Part shown: positions 45,415-55,493 of the stretch, in pieces
Layout of the letters: every line of letters starts with the position of its first letter
Numbering within the stretch: the first letter of the stretch is position 1
NCBI GenBank assembly: GCA_002050165.1
Contig: MWSW01000018.1
Location: forward strand, 101,874 to 165,873
Source: Candidatus Tepidiaquacellales bacterium OLB4/UTCHB1
GTDB taxonomy: Bacteria > Bacteroidota > Ignavibacteria > Tepidaquicellales > Tepidaquicellaceae
Direction of reading: 5' to 3'
DNA: 64,000 nt
Made by a program: the position numbers and the translations under genes
Notes under the pieces: model-generated
What the model was told of the DNA's origin: nothing
The model's input: the letters and a program-made list of their open reading frames with translations, nothing else
The model's database searches: none

Positions 45415-45716
45415 ACAATTCAAATTCAAAGAGGAAAATTTCAATTTTTTATACTTTGCTTGTTCTGATGTTTGTGTCAATCGTGATGATATTTTGGGTT
45501 AATAACATTATTACAGTGAATTCACTGTCTGTGAAAAATAATTTGCTTCGGAAAGAAATCAAACAGATTGAGCAGACCAATAATTTTTTAGTAACCGAAT
45601 TGGAGAAACTAAAAACATACGACAGGATAAGCAAGCTTGCCGGAGAGAAGTTAGGTATAAAGTACCATGAAAATTCGACTTCAGGAGGTGAAACAATCAT
45701 AGTAAAAGCAAATTGA
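45411..45716 (+). CDS. ftsL: FtsL-like cell division protein
   Basis: A 101-residue bitopic protein with a basic cytosolic tail (about 1-11), one membrane helix (about 12-32) and a periplasmic coiled coil (about 40-70). It ends in KLAGEKLGIKYHENS, similar to FtsB/DivIC ends. The FtsL name rests mainly on position between rsmH and the PBP gene, because FtsL sequences diverge widely. The likely partners are the DivIC-like protein (10678) and FtsQ (57340). Confidence 0.85.
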   Translation: MNNSNSKRKISIFYTLLVLMFVSIVMIFWVNNIITVNSLSVKNNLLRKEIKQIEQTNNFLVTELEKLKTYDRISKLAGEKLGIKYHENSTSGGETIIVKAN

Positions 45717-47893
45717 CTTATTTTATAAAAGATACTACTGCTGTGAACATAAGACGCAGAACTAATTTATTATTGCTTTTGTTTTTCGTGCTTTTTGGAA
45801 TAATCGCGTTCAGGTTGTTCTCAATTCAAATCCTTGATTCGGAAAAGTATCAGATATCGGCGAGGAAACAATACGAATCAAAAATAATTTTATATCCATC
45901 GCGCGGTTTAATTTTTGACCGGAATATGAATCTATTAGTTTCCAATTCATTTAATGTCTCCATTGCAGCAGATCCGAACATGGTAACGAAGCCGGATGAA
46001 ATTGCACAACACCTTGCAAGCAGGTTGGGTCAACCGAAAGAATTTTATCTCGAGAAGTTAAGTACACCGAATACATCTTTTGTTTACCTTGAGCGAAAAA
46101 TTGATGCACAAAAAATTCAGGGATTGGACACGCTGAAATATGACGGATTAATTATTCTTAAAGAGCCAACCAGAGTTTATAATTACAATCAACTGGCATC
46201 GCAAATACTTGGGTTAACGAACAATGAAAACGATGGTTTGTCAGGTATAGAGAAAACGCTTAACGATCAGTTGTCCGGAACAGAAGGATTCATGATAATG
46301 AAACGTGATGGTAAAGGCAACCTCAGACCAGCGACAGAATTTCCAAGGAAGGAACCGGTAAAAGGCAACAATGTTGTACTAACAATAGACATCAATATTC
46401 AACGGATTGTAGAAGAAGAACTATACCGTACTGCTATTGAACACAAAGCTGCCGGAGTAAGGTCTGTAGTTATGTCTGTGAAAACCGGAGAAATTCTCGC
46501 AATGTCATCATACCCTACTTTTGACCCTTCACACATCAGACCGGCAGATACAGCAGGATTCAGAAATGCTGTCATAACTGATCAGTTTGAGCCGGGTTCA
46601 ACATTTAAATTGATTACAGTTGCTGCTTCATTGGAGGAAGGGATAACCAATATCAACAGTATAATCCGCACTGAAAGCGAATCGTACGGAGTTACTGGGT
46701 CACAATTAACAAACGTGAATTCTCCCGAATCCATTTCATTTCAAAAGGCTGTTGAGCAATCAAGCAATTCAGGGATGATAAAAATTGCAAACGTACTCGG
46801 TAAGGAAAAGTTTTACAAATACTCGAGAGATTTTGGATTTGGAATTCCGACCGGGATAGAGCTAACAGGTGAAAGCAGCGGTACATTAAAACGCCCGATA
46901 GATTTTTTACCGCAGTCACTGGACTATCTTGCAATTGGTTATCAGGTTTCTGTTACAACATTGCAGATGGCGGCAGCTTATTCATGTGTTGCGAATAATG
47001 GAATGTATATGAAGCCATATATTGTAATGAAAGAATTGAACGCGAGCGGTGAAACAGAATCTGAGAATAAACCAATTGAAATCAGACAGGTGGTATCACC
47101 GAATACTTCAAAAATTATTTCACAGTTACTTACCGGGGTTGTTCAACGAGGGACGGGAATGGAGGCTTCACTTGACGGAATTTTAGTAGCCGGAAAAACC
47201 GGGACCGCGCAAAAGCTGGTAGATGGTTCATATTCAAGCAGCCACCATCAGTCATCATTTATTGGTTATTTCCCTGCAGATAATCCGATAATACTGATTG
47301 CTGTTGTGATAGATGATCCGGGTTCAGGTGTTTACTACGGTGGAAAAATATCTGCACCGGTTTTTAAACGAATTGCCACGAAAATCCTTGACTATAAGAG
47401 TATAGATGAATTATATAACCCTGTGATTACCGGTAGAGATCAAATGAAAGTTGATGAAAATTTAACCTCAAACGAAGATGAAGTATTTATTCCAAAGTTA
47501 ACATATAAGACTTTGCAGGACGCGATCAAAATTTTAAACGAGAAATCGTTCAGCTATAAAGTTACCGATGAAACCGGAAAAGAAATAAAAAATAATGAAG
47601 GAAATGAGAAGATGTTCGTGGTATTACAAAACCCTTCTCCTAACCTTAAATATCCCATGAACGAAAAACCGGAAGTTGCATTAGTCGTTTCCGGGTTTGA
47701 AAATAAAAACGAAGAATTTACTTTACCCGATATAACGGGACTTAGCTTGAGAAATGCAATTAATAAATTAATTGCGTCAGGTTTTGAAATTGAAATTAAC
47801 GGCTCCGGGGCTGTTATCAGTCAATACCCCCCGGCTGGGACATCTCTATTCCCCGGAGCCAAAGTTGTTATTTATTGTGATCAAAATTTGTAG
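45713..47893 (+). CDS. ftsI: Division transpeptidase (PBP) with two PASTA domains
   Basis: Cross-links septal peptidoglycan. The 726-residue protein has a membrane anchor (about 18-40) and a PBP dimerisation region (about 55-210). The transpeptidase has S296-TFK, SSN (350-352) and KTGT (495-498). Two C-terminal PASTA domains (about 590-660 and 668-726) follow; they are typical of Gram-positive SpoVD/PBP2x and also seen in some Bacteroidota-group genomes. The start is TTG at 45713 (overlapping ftsL by 4) or possibly GTG at 45743, which gives MNIRRRTNLLLL. Confidence 0.93.
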   Translation: MTYFIKDTTAVNIRRRTNLLLLLFFVLFGIIAFRLFSIQILDSEKYQISARKQYESKIILYPSRGLIFDRNMNLLVSNSFNVSIAADPNMVTKPDEIAQHLASRLGQPKEFYLEKLSTPNTSFVYLERKIDAQKIQGLDTLKYDGLIILKEPTRVYNYNQLASQILGLTNNENDGLSGIEKTLNDQLSGTEGFMIMKRDGKGNLRPATEFPRKEPVKGNNVVLTIDINIQRIVEEELYRTAIEHKAAGVRSVVMSVKTGEILAMSSYPTFDPSHIRPADTAGFRNAVITDQFEPGSTFKLITVAASLEEGITNINSIIRTESESYGVTGSQLTNVNSPESISFQKAVEQSSNSGMIKIANVLGKEKFYKYSRDFGFGIPTGIELTGESSGTLKRPIDFLPQSLDYLAIGYQVSVTTLQMAAAYSCVANNGMYMKPYIVMKELNASGETESENKPIEIRQVVSPNTSKIISQLLTGVVQRGTGMEASLDGILVAGKTGTAQKLVDGSYSSSHHQSSFIGYFPADNPIILIAVVIDDPGSGVYYGGKISAPVFKRIATKILDYKSIDELYNPVITGRDQMKVDENLTSNEDEVFIPKLTYKTLQDAIKILNEKSFSYKVTDETGKEIKNNEGNEKMFVVLQNPSPNLKYPMNEKPEVALVVSGFENKNEEFTLPDITGLSLRNAINKLIASGFEIEINGSGAVISQYPPAGTSLFPGAKVVIYCDQNL

Positions 47894-47899
47894 TGTGAT

Positions 47900-49390
47900 A
47901 TGTTGCTGTCTGAGATAGTATCGAAAGCGGATATTAGATACGAAATCACCGATGATGTGGAGGTTAAAGGGCTTTCCTATGATTCACGAAAGATTGAAGA
48001 AGGGTTCGTGTTCTTTGCGATTCCGGGATTTAAAGAAGACGGGAGCAAATATATTCAGGCGGCAATAAACAAGAAGGCTATTGCTATAATATGTGACAAG
48101 CGAGTTAGCATACCGGAGTTAAAGATACAACCTGCGATTATTCCTGTTTCAGACGTTCGGTTAGTCATGGCTAAAGTTGCATGTATTTTTTTTAACAATC
48201 CTTCAAACTATTTGAAGTTGGCGGGAGTAACAGGGACGAACGGGAAAACAACCATTACTTTTATATTGAAATCAATTTTTGAAAGCGCCGGCATAAAAAC
48301 AGGATTGATAGGAACTTTGGGATATCAATACAATAATATTTTAAGCAAGGCTATGCTTACAACACCTGAATCCATAGAGTTAAATTCGATAATGAGCGAT
48401 ATGAGAGCTTTTGGTGTTAACGCGTGTGCAATGGAAGTATCTTCAGTAGCGCTTGATTTAGATCGCGTAACTGGTCTCGATTTTGATATCGGGATTTTTT
48501 CAAACCTTACTCCCGAGCATCTTGATTTTCACAATAGTATGAACGATTATTTTTTATCGAAGAAAAAATTCTTTGACGAACTAAAGCCGGACGCAGTTGC
48601 AGTTTCAAATGCTGACGATGAATTTGGTGAAGCAATTCTCGAAGATACAAAAGCGGGAAAAGTAACGTATTCATTGCTTAAAAATTCTGATTACAAAGTT
48701 ACAGATTATTCGCTCTCATTAGATGGATCCGAATTTACTATAGAACATCACGGGGAAAAATACTTCTTCGTCTCAAATCTCACTGGTAAATTTAATTTAT
48801 ACAATCTGGCAGCGGGAATAGCGACTTCATTTGAAATGAAAATTGATTACAAATCTATTAAAAGTGCAATTGAAACCCTCGCTCCGGTTGATGGTAGATT
48901 CAATCTGATAAAATTACCCAATGATGCTTATACGGTAATAGATTATTCTCATACTTCCGACTCATTGAAGAATGCAATTGAATCTGCCATAAATCTTATA
49001 AATGAAAGCGACTCTGGTGGCAGAGTAATTACCATCTTCGGCTGCGGAGGTAACCGCGACAGGCTGAAGCGACCGGTAATGGGGAAATATGCGACGGAGT
49101 TATCTGACTATGTGATTATTACTTCAGACAATCCGAGATTTGAAAACCCGGATTCAATAATTGATGAGATTGTTGCAGGGATTGAAAACAAAACAAATTT
49201 CGAAAGGATTACTGATAGGGAGTTAGCAATAAAACGGGGGATTGAGTTATCAAAATCCGGCGACCTAATTTTAATTTGTGGTAAAGGTCATGAAACGTAT
49301 CAGGAAGTTAAAGGTATCCGAAGTCATTTCGATGACAAGGAAATAGTTTCGAAGTATATGAATCTTACAGTAGAAAAAAGAGACGAATGA
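47900..49390 (+). CDS. murE: UDP-MurNAc-tripeptide ligase MurE
   Basis: Adds the third amino acid to the peptidoglycan precursor. The 496-residue Mur ligase has GVTGTNGKTTITF in the ATP site and the central and C-terminal domains, with FGCGGNRDRLKRPVMG. The DNPR motif (410-413, in TSDNPRFENPD) marks enzymes that use meso-diaminopimelate, so the wall is probably of DAP type. It overlaps murF by 4 bases. Confidence 0.97.
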   Translation: MLLSEIVSKADIRYEITDDVEVKGLSYDSRKIEEGFVFFAIPGFKEDGSKYIQAAINKKAIAIICDKRVSIPELKIQPAIIPVSDVRLVMAKVACIFFNNPSNYLKLAGVTGTNGKTTITFILKSIFESAGIKTGLIGTLGYQYNNILSKAMLTTPESIELNSIMSDMRAFGVNACAMEVSSVALDLDRVTGLDFDIGIFSNLTPEHLDFHNSMNDYFLSKKKFFDELKPDAVAVSNADDEFGEAILEDTKAGKVTYSLLKNSDYKVTDYSLSLDGSEFTIEHHGEKYFFVSNLTGKFNLYNLAAGIATSFEMKIDYKSIKSAIETLAPVDGRFNLIKLPNDAYTVIDYSHTSDSLKNAIESAINLINESDSGGRVITIFGCGGNRDRLKRPVMGKYATELSDYVIITSDNPRFENPDSIIDEIVAGIENKTNFERITDRELAIKRGIELSKSGDLILICGKGHETYQEVKGIRSHFDDKEIVSKYMNLTVEKRDE

Positions 49391-50790
49391 TAAAAGTATC
49401 GCAACTTAAAGAATTATCTGGTTCGAAAATTTGGGAACCGAAAGGGTTTAGTTTAAAAAGTTTTTCATCTGTAGGAATTGATTCACGAACTGTAAGGAAG
49501 AATGAAATATTTTTTGCAATCAAAGGTGAAAATACTGATGGATACAAATATATTGATAATGTTTTAAAGAAGGGAATAAAGGCAATTGTAGTTAACACCT
49601 CAAAAATTCCCGAGCTGAAAAGAAAGTATAAAGATGTTTTAATAGTAGGCGTAAAGGATACCACCTTATCACTAGGGGAACTTGCGGGTAACCACCTGAG
49701 AAGATTTAATGTACCAGTTCTTTGTATAGGTGGAGCTAACGGTAAGACGACGACCAAAGATCTTGTGGCAGCAGTGTTGAGCGAAAAATATAATGTGCTT
49801 AAAACCGAAGGAAATCTAAACAATCATATCGGTTTGCCATTAACATTACTAAAGTTAAATAAATCGCATCAGTTTTGTGTGCTTGAAGTAGGGACGAATC
49901 ATTTTGGTGAGATAGAATATCTTTGCAGAATTTGCAGACCGAACTTTGGTTTAGTTACAAATATCGGTAAGGAACATTTTGAGTTCTTTAAAAATGAGAG
50001 AGGAGTAGCAAGAGCAGAATTTGAGTTGTACGACTATATTATGAAAACCGGAAACGGATTTTGTTTTTATAACTTAGATGATAAATACATCCGCGCTTAT
50101 GCTCGTAAAAATTTCATTTCCGGTGATGTAACATACTCATATGACCATAAAGCTGAATTCACCGCCAGATTCAAGGGATATAATCGAAAGTTACAACCTG
50201 AGTTTGAAGCAAGACATAATGACGGGAAATATTCTTCATTCAAAGTGTCTACATTTGGGCGGCACTCAATATATAACGGCTTTGCAGCATACACTGCAGG
50301 AATGGTATTTGGAGTTAAACTTTCCGATATAAAATCAGCTTTAAAAAATTTTAAATTGCAGAGCTCTAAGCGAATGCAGGTTGAAGTTAAGTCAGGTATT
50401 ACGTTTGTTAACGATACATACAACAGCAATCCGGGATCGGTTGAGATGGGTTTAAAATCATTGAAAGACATGAAGATTAAAGGAACTGCTCATATAATAT
50501 TAGGTGATATGTTAGAGTTGGGTAGTGTGAGCAGAAGGGAACATAGCGCAATCGGAAAGCTCGTTAGTGAAATGGGATTTAAAAAACTATACACTTTCGG
50601 TAGTGAATCATTTCATACATCACGATCTGCAAAAAAACTTGAAGTAAATCTGCATTTCAAAGATAAGGAGTCGTTGTCACGAATGGTGTTGTCCGGATTG
50701 AAAAAAGGTGATGTTGTTTATGTAAAAGGTTCCCGCGGTATGAAGCTCGAGGAAGTTATAGATACAATCAAATCTAAAGTTAATTTATGA
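49387..50790 (+). CDS. murF: UDP-MurNAc-tripeptide--D-Ala-D-Ala ligase
   Basis: Joins the D-Ala-D-Ala product of Ddl to the tripeptide. The 467-residue protein has the N-terminal GIDSRTVRKNEIFFAIKGE, CIGGANGKTTTKDLVAAVL with the P-loop (slightly changed from the usual GTNGKT), NDTYNSNPGSVEMGLK and GDMLELG. It lies between murE and mraY, 4 bases from the latter. Confidence 0.97.
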   Translation: MIKVSQLKELSGSKIWEPKGFSLKSFSSVGIDSRTVRKNEIFFAIKGENTDGYKYIDNVLKKGIKAIVVNTSKIPELKRKYKDVLIVGVKDTTLSLGELAGNHLRRFNVPVLCIGGANGKTTTKDLVAAVLSEKYNVLKTEGNLNNHIGLPLTLLKLNKSHQFCVLEVGTNHFGEIEYLCRICRPNFGLVTNIGKEHFEFFKNERGVARAEFELYDYIMKTGNGFCFYNLDDKYIRAYARKNFISGDVTYSYDHKAEFTARFKGYNRKLQPEFEARHNDGKYSSFKVSTFGRHSIYNGFAAYTAGMVFGVKLSDIKSALKNFKLQSSKRMQVEVKSGITFVNDTYNSNPGSVEMGLKSLKDMKIKGTAHIILGDMLELGSVSRREHSAIGKLVSEMGFKKLYTFGSESFHTSRSAKKLEVNLHFKDKESLSRMVLSGLKKGDVVYVKGSRGMKLEEVIDTIKSKVNL

Positions 50791-50794
50791 CACA

Positions 50795-51904
50795 ATGCTT
50801 TACTTCCTTGCAAAATATATAAACGCACATTTTAACCCACCGGGATTTGACGCATTCCAGTTCATTACATTCAGGGCAGCGCTTTCGGCGATTACGGCGT
50901 TATTTATAACGTTTATTGTCGGTCCGAAAATTCTCAAGATTTTAAAGAAGAAGCAGATTGGTGAAGCAAAGAAAGAAGATGGGCCTGCATTTCATTGGTC
51001 TAAAGCCGGAACTCCTACAATGGGTGGCATTATCATTCTGCTTTCGGTACTTACACCTGTTTTCTTTTGGGGTGACTTGTCCAACATCTACGTTCAGATA
51101 ATTTTGTTCGTTACTATTGCACTTGGTGCAGTCGGTTTTTCGGATGATTACCTCAAGGTGGTAAAAAAATATCAAAAAGGATTAATAGAAAAATATAAAC
51201 TACTGTGGCAATTTATAATCGGATTAGTCGTAGCGCTTGTGATTTATTTTGCACCTCAGTTTAATGGTATAAATTCATTGACAACTATTCCGTTTATTAA
51301 AGGTTTTGAGTTTGATTTCAGTTACTTTTATATCCCGATTATAATATTCATTATAATAGCAACGTCAAACGCCGTAAATCTAACGGATGGTCTCGATGGT
51401 CTTGCAACGGGAACAACGACAATTGTAGCATTGACGCTGGCAGTGATTGCTTACGTTTCCGGAAATATTGAGACATCAGATTATCTGGATATAATTTACT
51501 TGAAGGGGAATGGTGAATTGGTAATATATTGTACGGCCCTTGCAGGCGCCACACTGGGTTTTTTGTGGTGGAATTCATATCCTGCGCAGGTATTCATGGG
51601 CGATACGGGTTCGCTTGCGCTCGGTGGTGCTATAGGTACGCTGAGCATTTTGGTTAAAAAAGAATTTTTACTTCCGATACTCGGTGGAATTTTTTTAGTT
51701 GAAACTGTTTCAGTTTTATTACAACGATATTATTTCAAATTCAGCAGATTGAAAACCGGTGAAGGGAAGAGAATTTTTAAAATGGCACCATTGCATCACC
51801 ATTATGAAATGTTAGGAATCCCTGAACCGAAAATTGTAATGAGATTTTACATCATTGCAATAATACTTGCAATTTTAACCCTATCAACTTTTAAGATTCG
51901 ATGA
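50795..51904 (+). CDS. mraY: Phospho-MurNAc-pentapeptide transferase
   Basis: Inner-membrane enzyme that loads the precursor onto undecaprenyl phosphate to form lipid I. The 369-residue protein has about ten membrane helices and the signature motifs KKEDGPAFHWSKAGTPTMGG, GFSDDYLKV, NLTDGLDGLATG and FMGDTGSLALGG, with the C-terminal PLHHHYEMLG loop. It uses the carrier that UppS (7701) makes. It overlaps murD by 4 bases. Confidence 0.98.
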   Translation: MLYFLAKYINAHFNPPGFDAFQFITFRAALSAITALFITFIVGPKILKILKKKQIGEAKKEDGPAFHWSKAGTPTMGGIIILLSVLTPVFFWGDLSNIYVQIILFVTIALGAVGFSDDYLKVVKKYQKGLIEKYKLLWQFIIGLVVALVIYFAPQFNGINSLTTIPFIKGFEFDFSYFYIPIIIFIIIATSNAVNLTDGLDGLATGTTTIVALTLAVIAYVSGNIETSDYLDIIYLKGNGELVIYCTALAGATLGFLWWNSYPAQVFMGDTGSLALGGAIGTLSILVKKEFLLPILGGIFLVETVSVLLQRYYFKFSRLKTGEGKRIFKMAPLHHHYEMLGIPEPKIVMRFYIIAIILAILTLSTFKIR

Positions 51905-53289
51905 ATAAGTCCGGTGAATTTGACGGTTGTTCTTTTACAATTCTTGGTGCAGGAAGAAGCGGGATAGCTATTGCGAAATTCCTGAACGGACGTGGTTTTA
52001 AAGTTTTCCTTTCAGATAACAATCCGGAAGCAAGTTTGAGCTATTTAAACCCCGGTTCGTTAAAGGAGGAGAATATTAGCTTCGAAACTGGCGGACATTC
52101 AGAAAAAGTATTTGAAAACGATGTAATCGTGAAAAGCCCCGGAATTAATCCTGTTTCACCTGTTATACTTAAAGCGAGAGAACTTGGGATTCCGGTTTTC
52201 GGTGAAGTGGAAATAGCGTACAGGTTTTGTATTTGTCCGGTAATCGCAATTACCGGGACGAACGGAAAAACCACTACAACAATGCTGACCGGACAGATAT
52301 TTCAGGATGCAGGACTGGATGCAAGAATCTGCGGAAACGTTGGAAAGGCTTTTGCGGAAGAGCTCGATACCATAACTGAAACTTCTGTTATCATTCTCGA
52401 GATTAGCAGTTATCAGTTAGAAGATACGTTAAAGTTTAAACCAGCAATTTCAGTTTTCATGAATTTCACGGAGGATCATATTGAGTGGCACGGGAATGTT
52501 CAGAATTATTTTAATGCAAAATTTAAAATTGTTACAAATCAGGATGGGGATGATTTATTTATATACAATGCCGATGAAAACAAGATACGTGAAAAGGCAA
52601 AAACTTTAAGAATTCCGAAAGCAGCGTTTTCGTTTGAAAACAAGCAGACAGAATTGGATGGATTAAAGTACAGTACATTTTACAAGAATGGAATACTTTT
52701 CGTTAAAGATGGAAATTTCACATTTGAATTGATTCCACGAAATGATATAAAATTAATCGGCGATCACAACACTCAAAATTTTTTGGCAGCGGGCCTTGTC
52801 GCCTATTCTTACGGAATCCCGATTGAGAGCATCAGGAAAAGTATGGCGAATTTTGGAGGAGTGGAGCATCGGATAGAACATTGTGGTACATTAAACGGGA
52901 TTGATTTCTATAATGATTCTAAAGCAACTAATTTTGATTCCATGCTAATGTGTTTGAACAGTTTCGGGAAAGTTGTGCTTATTTCAGGTGGTCAAAATTC
53001 AACTGCCCGGATTGATGTAATTTTTGATACAGTAATAAAGAAAGTTGAGGCTCTGATTTGTATTGGTGAAATGAAAGAAGTTTTAGCAGAAAAATTTATG
53101 AGGTACTTACCGGTTGAAATTGCTGAGACGCTTGATGATGCTGTAAGAATTTCATTTTCACACGCGACCGCGGGCATACCGGTATTGTTCTCGCCCGGTT
53201 TTAAAAGTTTCGATATGTTTAACGATTACGAACACAGAGGATCTGAGTTCAAAAAAAGTGTAAAAAAGTTGATTAATGAAAATGACTGA
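51901..53289 (+). CDS. murD: UDP-MurNAc-L-alanine--D-glutamate ligase
   Basis: Adds D-glutamate to the precursor. The 462-residue protein begins with a Rossmann-like FTILGAGRSGIAIAKFL, has the ATP motif AITGTNGKTTTTML, MNFTEDHIEWHG, the NDSKATNFDSM motif, and FSPGFKSFDMFNDYEHRG. It overlaps ftsW by 14 bases, which suggests translational coupling. Confidence 0.97.
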   Translation: MNKSGEFDGCSFTILGAGRSGIAIAKFLNGRGFKVFLSDNNPEASLSYLNPGSLKEENISFETGGHSEKVFENDVIVKSPGINPVSPVILKARELGIPVFGEVEIAYRFCICPVIAITGTNGKTTTTMLTGQIFQDAGLDARICGNVGKAFAEELDTITETSVIILEISSYQLEDTLKFKPAISVFMNFTEDHIEWHGNVQNYFNAKFKIVTNQDGDDLFIYNADENKIREKAKTLRIPKAAFSFENKQTELDGLKYSTFYKNGILFVKDGNFTFELIPRNDIKLIGDHNTQNFLAAGLVAYSYGIPIESIRKSMANFGGVEHRIEHCGTLNGIDFYNDSKATNFDSMLMCLNSFGKVVLISGGQNSTARIDVIFDTVIKKVEALICIGEMKEVLAEKFMRYLPVEIAETLDDAVRISFSHATAGIPVLFSPGFKSFDMFNDYEHRGSEFKKSVKKLINEND

Positions 53290-54412
53290 CGAAAAGCAAA
53301 GAGTTGATTACTGGTTATTGCTGCCTGTGCTGATTATGATGTTCGGAAGTATCGCAGTGGTTTACAGTGCGAGTTCAACAGTTGCAGCTTATACATTTAA
53401 AGACCCTGATTTATTTTTAAAGCAGCACGCGATTCGGGTAATTTTGGGGATAATTTGCATTATTGGCTTTTCAAAAATTAATTATAAAGTATTTCAAAAG
53501 TACGGTAAGATAATTATTTGGGTTTCAATCGGTCTGTTATTATTGATTTTCATTTTAGGTGTAACGAAGATTAAGGGTGCATCGCGTTGGATTAATCTTG
53601 GAATTTTTAGTTTTCAACCGTCGGACATAGCAAAATTCGCACTGATAATTTACCTTTCGGCTTTACTTGTAAAAAAGAAGGATTACGTTCATTGGCTTTA
53701 TAAAGGATATCTGCCGTTGTACTTTTATATAATCCTCGTAACCGGATTAATTCTGCTGCAACCGAACCTTTCAACTGCTGTAATAATTTTTACAACAAGT
53801 ATGATATTACTTTTAATGTCAAATGTAAAATTTAAGCACGTAATATTTTCGGTGCTCGCATTAACTCCGCTCATTATTATCTTTATCCTTTCCAAAAATT
53901 ATATAATTGGCAGATTGACATCACACGCTGAATACTCATCCGGCGGAGAGTCAAACTACCAACTCTATCAGGCGATTATTGGATTCGGTAACGGTGGGTT
54001 GTTCGGCATTGGTCCCGGAAATTCTATGCAGAGAGAATTCTTTCTCCCGGAAGCCCACGCTGATTTTATTTTCTCTGTGATCGGGGAAGAATATGGTTTC
54101 ATTGGAACTATGACGGTTATAATACTTTACTCTTTCATCGCGGTAAGGGGATTTGCGACTTCAAAGAGGATAAACGATGATTACGGAAAATACGTCGCTA
54201 TTGGATTAACTACTTTAATAACCCTTTATGCAATTGTGAATATGTGTGTAGCAACAGGCTTGATTCCGACGACCGGGGTGCCCATGCCATTTATTAGTTA
54301 CGGTGGTACAGCGCTGTTAATAAATTCAGTTGCTGTCGGGATACTTTTAAATATTTCAAGCGGAAGGAATTTAAAATCTCAGAATTTGGAACTAAATGGA
54401 TTTCAATCATGA
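53276..54412 (+). CDS. ftsW: Peptidoglycan polymerase FtsW
   Basis: SEDS-family glycosyltransferase that works with the division PBP. The 378-residue protein has about ten membrane helices, with the SEDS motifs GASRWINLGIFSFQPSDIAKF, LLLQPNLSTAVIIF, FLPEAHADFIFSVIGEEYGFIG and GVPMPFISYGGTALL (in parts). Starts at 53276 or 53282 are both ATG. It overlaps murG by 4 bases. Confidence 0.96.
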   Translation: MKMTDEKQRVDYWLLLPVLIMMFGSIAVVYSASSTVAAYTFKDPDLFLKQHAIRVILGIICIIGFSKINYKVFQKYGKIIIWVSIGLLLLIFILGVTKIKGASRWINLGIFSFQPSDIAKFALIIYLSALLVKKKDYVHWLYKGYLPLYFYIILVTGLILLQPNLSTAVIIFTTSMILLLMSNVKFKHVIFSVLALTPLIIIFILSKNYIIGRLTSHAEYSSGGESNYQLYQAIIGFGNGGLFGIGPGNSMQREFFLPEAHADFIFSVIGEEYGFIGTMTVIILYSFIAVRGFATSKRINDDYGKYVAIGLTTLITLYAIVNMCVATGLIPTTGVPMPFISYGGTALLINSVAVGILLNISSGRNLKSQNLELNGFQS

Positions 54413-55491
54413 ATTTTTTATTTGCCGGCGGTGGTACGGGCGGACATGTTTTCCCGGCGTTGGCAATTGCGGACGAATTAAAAAAAATGGATAGTTCATC
54501 GGATATTTTGTTTGTTGGTGCCAAAGGTAAAATCGAAGAACGGCTGGTTCCTCAGAATGGTTACCGGCTTGAGACAATCAGTATTGAAGGGCTGAAAAGG
54601 AACTTGTCCATGTCGAATTTTTCATTAGTGTTTAAACTCGTCCGATCAGTTATAAAAAGTAAAAAAATAATAAAGGAATTTAATCCGCAGGTCGTGATTG
54701 GAACAGGGGGATTCGTAAGTTTGCCCGTTTTGTATTCTGCAACTTCTATGAAAAAGAAAACGCTTATTCAGGAAGGGAATTATTATCCGGGTTTAACTAC
54801 TAAATTCCTCGCTCCCAAGGTAAATAAAGTTGTCGTGAATTTTGAGGGTACGAAAGAGTTACTAAAGCGAAAAGACAACATAATTAAAATCGGCCACCCG
54901 ATAAGAAGCGCATTAAAAATTTCCGATCCGCAAGAAGCTAAAATCAAACTTGGAATAAGTCTCGATAAATTTACAGTTCTTGTATTTGGCGGGAGTCAGG
55001 GTGCACGCGGAATTAACAATGCGATTGGGAGTTTGGTAGAAGAGTTCTTAAAAAATGAAATTAACCTCATTTGGCAAACAGGTAAATCCGACTTCGGTGA
55101 ACTTTCAGGAAAGTTTGCGAATAAAGAGAATGTACTTATACAGGACTTTTTTAATGATATGGGTTTAGTTTATTCAGCAGCAGATTTGGTTGTTTGCAGA
55201 TCAGGTATTACAAGTATTATGGAGCTTGCTTCACTTAGGAAAGCAGTAATTTTCATTCCGTTCCCGGATGCAACTGATAACCATCAGGAGTCGAATGCAA
55301 AATCTCTGGAGGCTGAAGGTGCAGCGTTTATAATACTTCAGAAGGATGTAGCAAAGGGACTTTTTCCGTTAATACTTGAGCTGAAAAATAATAAGTCGAA
55401 ATTAAACGATCTGGAAAAAAACATAAAGAAATTTGAGGATACAAAAGCAGCAAAAAAAATTGCTGATGTGATAATGAATCTGTCGGTTTAA
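54409..55491 (+). CDS. murG: Lipid II-forming GlcNAc transferase
   Basis: Adds GlcNAc to lipid I on the inner face of the membrane. The 360-residue GT28 enzyme has FAGGGTGGHVFPALAIADEL at the N-terminus, VIGTGGFVSLPVL, VFGGSQGARGINNAI and the acceptor/donor motif CRSGITSIMELASLRKAVIF. The following unknown gene begins 2 bases after the stop. Confidence 0.97.
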   Translation: MNFLFAGGGTGGHVFPALAIADELKKMDSSSDILFVGAKGKIEERLVPQNGYRLETISIEGLKRNLSMSNFSLVFKLVRSVIKSKKIIKEFNPQVVIGTGGFVSLPVLYSATSMKKKTLIQEGNYYPGLTTKFLAPKVNKVVVNFEGTKELLKRKDNIIKIGHPIRSALKISDPQEAKIKLGISLDKFTVLVFGGSQGARGINNAIGSLVEEFLKNEINLIWQTGKSDFGELSGKFANKENVLIQDFFNDMGLVYSAADLVVCRSGITSIMELASLRKAVIFIPFPDATDNHQESNAKSLEAEGAAFIILQKDVAKGLFPLILELKNNKSKLNDLEKNIKKFEDTKAAKKIADVIMNLSV

Positions 55492-55493
55492 TT

